This document shows positions 59,111 through 64,000 of a DNA stretch of 64,000 bases, in pieces. Position 1 is the stretch's first letter. The number at the start of each line of letters is the position of its first letter. Under the pieces are notes generated by a model, which saw only the letters and a list, made by a program, of their open reading frames with translations, did not search any database and was not told the origin of the DNA. The position numbers were made by a program, and so were the translations under genes. This stretch comes from Kaistia geumhonensis (GTDB lineage Bacteria; Pseudomonadota; Alphaproteobacteria; Rhizobiales; Kaistiaceae): positions 2,418,001-2,482,000 of the forward strand of contig NZ_JAUSWJ010000001.1 of assembly GCF_030815145.1 (NCBI RefSeq), written 5' to 3'.

Positions 59111-59698
59111 TCAGGAAGGCTGCACGGCGTCCATCAGCGCCTCGCCGAGTCGTGCCGCCACCTTTCTGGCCAGCGCCAGCGTCTCCTCGACCGCGCGGTC
59201 GTCGAGCTGACGGCCTGTCAGCAGCCGCAGTCGCGCGACTTCTTGCCCGCCTGGCGCCGCGACGGACACCAGCAAGGTCGACAGGCCCGGCAGGTCGCGG
59301 CGAAACCAGGGCGCCGACCAGGTCTGCAGGTTGGTATAGGTTGCGCCGTCGCTCGCCTCCAGCACCACGGTGGCGTCGGCTTCGTCCCGCAGCCAGGAGA
59401 GCAGGGCCTGCGCCGTCTCGTAAAGAGGGCCGAGGCCGAACGCGGCATAGCCGAATGCGCCGGCGGTGGGGCCGAGCGCATAGCGTCCATCGGTGGTTCG
59501 CGTGACGAAGCCGCGTGCCTCCATGCGTCGGACCACGTCGAAGCCGGTCGAGCGCCGGAGCTGGCAGACAGCGATGAGTTCATTGATGCTCATCGACTGG
59601 CCCTCGCCAAGCTCTGCCAGAATACGGCTGAAAGCGGCCAGACCCGCAGCCTCGGCAACGCTCACCGGCGGCCTCCGCGGCGCGTCATGCGCCCACAT
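59111..59698 (-). CDS. IclR-type HTH regulator, short form
   Basis: This is a 195-residue regulator. Residues about 18-78 form an IclR/MarR-like winged HTH (LAAFSRILAELGEGQSMSINELIAVCQLRRSTGFDVVRRMEARGFVTRTTDGRYALG). The rest (ETAQALLSWLRDEADATVVLEASDGATYTNLQTW) is a truncated IclR-like effector domain of about 100 residues, short compared with the usual 180. Its start overlaps the end of the upstream regulator by 14 bp, so the two are co-expressed and may work together. It is convergent with the amidohydrolase. Confidence 0.75.
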   Translation of the reverse strand: MWAHDAPRRPPVSVAEAAGLAAFSRILAELGEGQSMSINELIAVCQLRRSTGFDVVRRMEARGFVTRTTDGRYALGPTAGAFGYAAFGLGPLYETAQALLSWLRDEADATVVLEASDGATYTNLQTWSAPWFRRDLPGLSTLLVSVAAPGGQEVARLRLLTGRQLDDRAVEETLALARKVAARLGEALMDAVQPS

Positions 59699-61052
59699 CC
59701 TGCCGCGATGCGGCCGAGCGATTTCTAAGGTTGCCGGGATAGTTCACGCGGAACGCCTCTGGGGTGTAGGTCGGCCCGAGCCCTGTCCCGAAGACCAGAT
59801 CGTCGGGCATGTCCCAGCGCACACGCTGGTCGGCCCAGACGACGTGTCCATCCGGTACGTTGCCTCCCCGTGTCGCGACCAGTCGGGACCACACATCGAG
59901 ATAGGCCGGCACCGCGGCGCCACGCAGCGCCGCCATGAGCACGGAAAAGGCGCGGATGCCCATGGCCGGCGGATAGTCCACCGATGCGAGCGGCACGCGC
60001 GAGCCGACGGCCAGCTTGTAGGAGAGGTTGATGTCGCCTCCCGTATGGGGCGGGATGCGGCCGACGTCGAACTTGGCGTCAAGGAATGCGGCAATGGAGC
60101 CGACGCTGTTGAGGCCGCTGTCGCACCAGACGCCGGCGATGCCGGAGCCGAAGCGCTCGATGGCAGCGGCGGTCGCCACATAGGCGGCATCACGATCGAA
60201 ATTGGTCGCATCCGTCGTGACGACCTGGATATCGGGATAGGACGACAGGACCCTCCGGGCGGCGGCGTCGCGGCTCTGGCTGGCTTCCGCGTCGACATGC
60301 CCCCACAGCATCAGCACACGGCCGCGGCCTTTGATGCGGTGGGCCAGCCATTCCGCCGTGACCTGCCCGATCGCGCAGTTGTTGGAGGTGACGAAGCTGG
60401 TGCAGGCCATGTCGGGCACGCCGCCGCGATCAACCAGCACCACCGGCTTCCCCGCAGCGATCAGCTCTTCGGTGAGCGGTGCCAGCCGGCGCGGCGAGAC
60501 AGCGCTGACCAGAACGCCGTCGGCGCCGTCGGCGACCATCTGGCGAATCTGCTCTTCCTGAAGCCGCGCGTCGTCATTGGCGTGCATCACCGTCACGGCA
60601 TCGAGATCCTCGAAGTGGCGCGATGCCGCGAATTCGATGCTGTGCACCAGCGCAACCTGCCAGGCATTGGTGAGGCCGCGATTGGCGAAGCCGATGCGGA
60701 AGCGCCTGCGGCGCTTGATGCGGGCTGGACGCGCGAGCGGCGGAGGTTCGGCCGGCAAGGCGCCGGGCAGCGCAGGCGCATGCTCGCCGAAAAGAGCACG
60801 CTGGCGCTTCTCTTCGTTCTCCTGCGCGACCTTGTGGGCCTTCAGCATGGTCCGGGCCAGCGTGCCGGGCGCGATGCCATCCCGCCCGCACCGCACGATG
60901 CCGTAGCGCTCCATCAGCCGCGTGAGGCGATAGAAGCTCGCACGGGGAACGCCCAGCTGCGCCGCGAGCTCGACACCCGAGCCGCGACCATGCTTCACCA
61001 ATGCCGCCATCAGATCCATGGCGGCGTCAACACCGTTGCGCTGACTGCTCAT
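59685..61052 (-). CDS. Chimeric regulator: IclR-like HTH fused to a type-1 periplasmic-binding-protein sensor
   Basis: This is a 455-residue protein without a signal peptide. Residues about 8-75 are a winged HTH of IclR/MarR style (DLMAALVKHGRGSGVELAAQLGVPRASFYRLTRLMERYGIVR). Residues about 130-420 resemble ribose-type binding proteins (FRIGFANRGLTNAWQVALVHSIEFAASR, DGVLVSAVSPRRLAPLTEELIAAGKPVVLVDRGG, GVWCDSGLNSVGSIAAF). LacI proteins have this sensor with a different HTH. I infer a cytoplasmic sugar sensor controlling the sugar ABC genes just upstream. GGGAGGAG precedes the ATG at 61052. Confidence 0.82.
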   Translation of the reverse strand: MSSQRNGVDAAMDLMAALVKHGRGSGVELAAQLGVPRASFYRLTRLMERYGIVRCGRDGIAPGTLARTMLKAHKVAQENEEKRQRALFGEHAPALPGALPAEPPPLARPARIKRRRRFRIGFANRGLTNAWQVALVHSIEFAASRHFEDLDAVTVMHANDDARLQEEQIRQMVADGADGVLVSAVSPRRLAPLTEELIAAGKPVVLVDRGGVPDMACTSFVTSNNCAIGQVTAEWLAHRIKGRGRVLMLWGHVDAEASQSRDAAARRVLSSYPDIQVVTTDATNFDRDAAYVATAAAIERFGSGIAGVWCDSGLNSVGSIAAFLDAKFDVGRIPPHTGGDINLSYKLAVGSRVPLASVDYPPAMGIRAFSVLMAALRGAAVPAYLDVWSRLVATRGGNVPDGHVVWADQRVRWDMPDDLVFGTGLGPTYTPEAFRVNYPGNLRNRSAASRQDVGA

Positions 61053-61137
61053 CCGCTCCTCCCAGAACCGTGAGCAACTGGACTTCAGGCCGCCTGACAC
61101 CGCATGTCAATGCGCGCGGCCGCGTTTCGCACAATGA

Positions 61138-62202
61138 TCAGGAAGGGACCGGCACCGTCTGACCACCCGTGTCGAACAGGTGCAGCCTCGCAGGATCGAA
61201 GGCGAGGCCGACGGGCTGGTCGATGGCGATGCCGGTGTCGTTGCCAACGATCCGCACGGTGAGCACGCCGACATCCGGCACGGCGACATAGGCGAAGGTG
61301 TCGGAACCGAGCCGTTCGACCACGTCGACCCGGCCCTCGATATCGCCCTGGCCGGGCGGTGTAACGGCGATGCTCTCCGGCCGCGCGCCGAGATGGGCCA
61401 GCCTCGCCGGAGGCGGCGCGGCGAGGCGGACCTTGCCGCCGGGAACGCTGATCGCGCTGCCATCGGCCGAGGCGGGCATCACGTTCATCTTCGGCGAGCC
61501 GATGAACTGCGCAACGAACAGGTTGGCGGGCCGCTCATAGAGCTCCATCGGCGAACCCACCTGCTGGATGACGCCACCGTCGAGCACGACGATCTTGTCG
61601 GCGAGCGTCATCGCCTCGACCTGGTCATGCGTGACATAGATCATCGTCGCGGCAAGCCGACGATGCAGCTTTGCGATCTCGACGCGCATGTCGACCCTGA
61701 GCGCCGCATCGAGATTGCTGAGCGGCTCGTCGAACAGGAAGGCGACTGGCTCGCGCACGATGGCACGCCCGATGGCGACGCGCTGACGCTGGCCGCCGGA
61801 GAGCGCGCGCGGCTTGCGCGCCATATAGGGCTCGAGCTTCAGAATGGCGGCGGCAGCATCGACCCGGCGATCGATCTCGTCCCTTGGCAGCCGCGCCACC
61901 TCCAGGCCGAAGCTCATGTTCTGGCGCACCGTCTTGGTCGGATAGAGCGCGTAGGACTGGAACACCATCGAAAGCGCGCGCTCGGCCGGGCCGCGATCCG
62001 TGACGTCGATCCCGTCGATCAGGATCTGTCCGCCCGTGGTCTCCTCCAGGCCCGCGATGAGGCGCAGCAGGGTCGACTTGCCACTGCCGGATGGGCCGAC
62101 AAAGATGACGAACTCCCCGTCGCCGATGGTCAGATCGACGCCTTTGATGATCGAGACCGACCCGAAGGATTTGGTGACGCCGGTAAGCGTGATGACAGCC
62201 AT
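61138..62202 (-). CDS. Sugar ABC transporter ATP-binding protein, UgpC/MsmK/MalK type
   Basis: This is a 354-residue ATPase with Walker [10 protein letters not shown], signature ALSGGQRQR, Walker [17 protein letters not shown] and H-loop [14 protein letters not shown]. The C-terminal regulatory MalK-like domain holds [10 protein letters not shown] and GARPESIAV. It serves the two permeases upstream on the same strand. MsmK/UgpC-type ATPases can energise several CUT1 importers, so it could also serve the sugar operon at 42825-49995, which lacks one. Confidence 0.92.
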   Translation of the reverse strand: MAVITLTGVTKSFGSVSIIKGVDLTIGDGEFVIFVGPSGSGKSTLLRLIAGLEETTGGQILIDGIDVTDRGPAERALSMVFQSYALYPTKTVRQNMSFGLEVARLPRDEIDRRVDAAAAILKLEPYMARKPRALSGGQRQRVAIGRAIVREPVAFLFDEPLSNLDAALRVDMRVEIAKLHRRLAATMIYVTHDQVEAMTLADKIVVLDGGVIQQVGSPMELYERPANLFVAQFIGSPKMNVMPASADGSAISVPGGKVRLAAPPPARLAHLGARPESIAVTPPGQGDIEGRVDVVERLGSDTFAYVAVPDVGVLTVRIVGNDTGIAIDQPVGLAFDPARLHLFDTGGQTVPVPS

Positions 62203-62212
62203 GGAAAACCCC

Positions 62213-63094
62213 TCACGCCTTGACCGAGCCGGCGCTGAGACCGCCCTGCCAGAAGCGCTGCATGATCAGGAATGCGAGAATGACCGGCAGGATCGAGACC
62301 AGTGACCCGGCCATCACGACGGTAAAGAGCAGATTGCCGCCGCTGCCGGTCGTCGCCGAGGCGTACCAGATGGCGAGGCCCACCGTGACCGGGAAGTGAT
62401 CCGAGGTCGACATGACCACCAGCGGCAGGAAGTAATTGTTCCAGGCAGCGACGAAGGCGAGAATGAAGACGGTCGCGAATCCCGGCATCAGCAGCTTGAA
62501 GGTCAGTCCCGAGAGAATATGAAGCTCGCCCGCGCCGTCGACGCGGCCGGCATCGATGATCTCGTCCGAGACGGCCTCCTCCACATAGACGCGCATCAGG
62601 AACACGCCGGGCGGGAACACGAGGGAAGGCAGAATGAATGCGAGCGGCGTATTCAGGAGCCCCACCTTCGAGAACAGCAGATAGAGCGGAATGACGAGCG
62701 CCGTCTGCGGGATCATGACGGCGCCGAGCACCAGCGCGAACAGCAGCCGCTTGCCCGCAAAATTGTATTTGGCGAAGGCATAGCCGGCGAGCAGCGCAAA
62801 GAAGGCAGCCCCCACCGCAGAGGTCAGGGAGTAGAAGAACGTATTTCCAAGCCAGCGCAGGAAGATTCCGTCCTGGATACTGAAAAGGTCGACGAGGTTC
62901 TCCCGGAGATGGAAATCATCCGAAAACCAGAGACCGAAGGTCCCGAACAGATCGGCATTGGTCTTGGTTGAGGCGGTGACGACATAGAAGATCGGGATCA
63001 GCGTGTAGACGAGGTAGATGCAGAGGATGGCGGTGAGCACCCATCGACTGCGCCGGAATCTCGCGGACCGGACGGTGTTGCCCACGATGCCCAT
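62213..63094 (-). CDS. Carbohydrate ABC transporter permease, MalG type
   Basis: This is a 293-residue permease with about six membrane segments, starting [26 protein letters not shown]. The EAA-type coupling loop is [30 protein letters not shown], longer than usual. It starts one base inside the upstream permease stop (TGATG) and ends 10 bp before the ATPase gene. It is a CUT1-type sugar importer subunit. Confidence 0.9.
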   Translation of the reverse strand: MGIVGNTVRSARFRRSRWVLTAILCIYLVYTLIPIFYVVTASTKTNADLFGTFGLWFSDDFHLRENLVDLFSIQDGIFLRWLGNTFFYSLTSAVGAAFFALLAGYAFAKYNFAGKRLLFALVLGAVMIPQTALVIPLYLLFSKVGLLNTPLAFILPSLVFPPGVFLMRVYVEEAVSDEIIDAGRVDGAGELHILSGLTFKLLMPGFATVFILAFVAAWNNYFLPLVVMSTSDHFPVTVGLAIWYASATTGSGGNLLFTVVMAGSLVSILPVILAFLIMQRFWQGGLSAGSVKA

Positions 63095-63996
63095 CAGCGC
63101 GCCCCGCGATTGCTGGCGAGCATGAAGGCATAGGAGAACACGGCAACGACAGCGCCGAGCATGAAGGATATCGCCGCCGAATAATTGTATTGCTGAGCCG
63201 TGAAAGCGAGCGTGTACGCATAGTAATTCGGCGTGAAGTGGCTGTTTATGACGCTCCGAGCGAGATTGGTGATGAGATAAGGCTCGCTGAATAGCTGAAG
63301 CGTCCCGATGATCGAGAATATGACGGTGACGACGATCATAGGGACGATCATTGGCAGCTTGATGCGCACCGCATAGGTGAACGCATTGGCGCCGTCCATC
63401 TTCGAGGCCTCCTCGAGATCGGTCGGGATCGCCTGCAGCGCCGCGAAATAGATGATCATGTTGTAGCCGGTGTATTCCCAGATCGTGATATTGGCGATCG
63501 AGCCCAGAATCGAACCTTCCGAGAAGAAGTCCGGCTTCGGCAGCGACAGGAAGGTGGCGATCTGGGAGAGCGGGCCGTAGGCGGGGCCGTAGAGATAGCC
63601 CCACATCAGCGTCGCGATGACGGCCGGCACGGCGTAGGGCAGGAAGAACGCCACGCGGAAGAGCCCCCGTGCATAGACGAGGCCGCTGTCGAGGATCAGC
63701 GCAAAGGCGAGCGCCAGCGACAGCATGATCGGCATCTGGATGAAGCCGAAGCGCACCAGCAGCCAGACCCCCGACCAGAACTTCGGATCGACGAAGGCGC
63801 GGGCGTAGTTGTCGAAACCGACAAAGCGCGTGCCGCCGACCATCGCCGTCTTGTAGAGGCTGAGATTGAAGGCATAGATCATCGGCACGATCAGGAAGGC
63901 GACGAACACCAGCATGAACGGCAGAAGCAGGACATAAGGCGCCATCTTCTTGCCGATGATGACCCGCGGCCGATGCCCGGCGAGGGAACGTGTCAC
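63094..63996 (-). CDS. Sugar ABC transporter permease, MalF type (start near window edge)
   Basis: This is a 300-residue CUT1 permease with about six membrane segments: MAPYVLLLPFMLVFVAFLIVPMIYAFNLSLY first, and the EAA loop EEASKMDGANAFTYAVRIKLPMIVPMIVV. The apparent start is GTG at 63996 with AAGAG before it, but the frame remains open to the window edge, so the true start could lie outside. The binding-protein gene expected upstream is also outside the window. Confidence 0.85.
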   Translation of the reverse strand: MTRSLAGHRPRVIIGKKMAPYVLLLPFMLVFVAFLIVPMIYAFNLSLYKTAMVGGTRFVGFDNYARAFVDPKFWSGVWLLVRFGFIQMPIMLSLALAFALILDSGLVYARGLFRVAFFLPYAVPAVIATLMWGYLYGPAYGPLSQIATFLSLPKPDFFSEGSILGSIANITIWEYTGYNMIIYFAALQAIPTDLEEASKMDGANAFTYAVRIKLPMIVPMIVVTVIFSIIGTLQLFSEPYLITNLARSVINSHFTPNYYAYTLAFTAQQYNYSAAISFMLGAVVAVFSYAFMLASNRGAR

Positions 63997-64000
63997 TCTT

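Noticed and set aside
1-64000. CRISPR arrays, tRNA/rRNA genes, insertion sequences, prophage or defence genes
   Set aside because: None of the expected repeats, cloverleaf sequences, transposase, integrase or capsid features were seen.

Overview
This is a GC-rich (roughly two thirds G+C), densely coded chromosomal window from an alphaproteobacterium. Hyphomicrobiales (Rhizobiales) is the most likely order; a Kaistia- or Bosea-like organism is only a guess. The pointers are a RegB/RegA (PrrBA/ActSR) redox two-component system, an alphaproteobacterial DUF2852 protein, an intracellular polyhydroxyalkanoate depolymerase, many ABC sugar importers with LacI/IclR/AraC-type regulators, and frequent 1-4 bp gene overlaps. 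I see no rRNA, tRNA, CRISPR array, insertion sequence or prophage.

Layout. 1-4135: end of an unidentified gene, then the sulfate importer operon sbp-cysT-cysW-cysA. 4132-9524: YgjP-type metalloprotease, DUF2852 protein, 14-TM-type MFS drug exporter with a divergent TetR repressor, and PHA depolymerase carrying a C-terminal helix-hairpin-helix module. 9709-11749: regB-regA. 11765-23364: housekeeping and accessory genes (SDR plus divergent AraC, rlmN, an exported Ntn-hydrolase, prmB, a copper-type DUF305 pair, two acetyltransferases, LysR, lepA). 23371-41013: small enzymes and regulators (two VOC proteins, nucleoside deaminase, alpha/beta hydrolase with GlxA-type regulator, ABC exporter, peroxiredoxin, mepA, old yellow enzyme, msrA with a coupled 2OG-Fe oxygenase, MFS plus Tat-exported cyclophilin-like protein with divergent LysR). 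41110-42659: a diguanylate cyclase gene broken by one frameshift.

42825-49995 is one minus-strand sugar operon in the order lacI, binding protein, two permeases, Gfo/Idh/MocA oxidoreductase, two TIM-barrel isomerases. Two perfect ATGAACGTTCAT palindromes sit at its head. It has no ATPase gene. 50993-59081 is a second catabolic locus: a divergent IclR regulator, a NitT/TauT-type ABC importer, a PuuE-like cyclic-amide hydrolase, an NAD-dependent epimerase, an SDR and a metal-dependent amidohydrolase. I infer uptake and ring opening of a cyclic amide, imide or ureide followed by oxidation of the product. 59111-63996 is a third, convergent locus: two overlapping regulators, one joining an IclR/MarR-type HTH to a periplasmic-binding-protein-like sensor, followed by a MalK/UgpC ATPase and two sugar permeases that reach the window edge.

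The least explained signals are regulatory DNA and RNA: paired TetR operators around a strong promoter, a 14-bp direct repeat between the SDR and AraC genes, tandem palindromes in front of the GlxA-type regulator, the LacI palindromes, a perfect 14-bp hairpin that buries a ribosome binding site and start codon, and two mutually exclusive hairpins ahead of the exported amide hydrolase. No dramatic new defence or mobile system is visible. The best candidates for undescribed biology are the 52120-59081 pathway and the chimeric regulator at 59685-61052.
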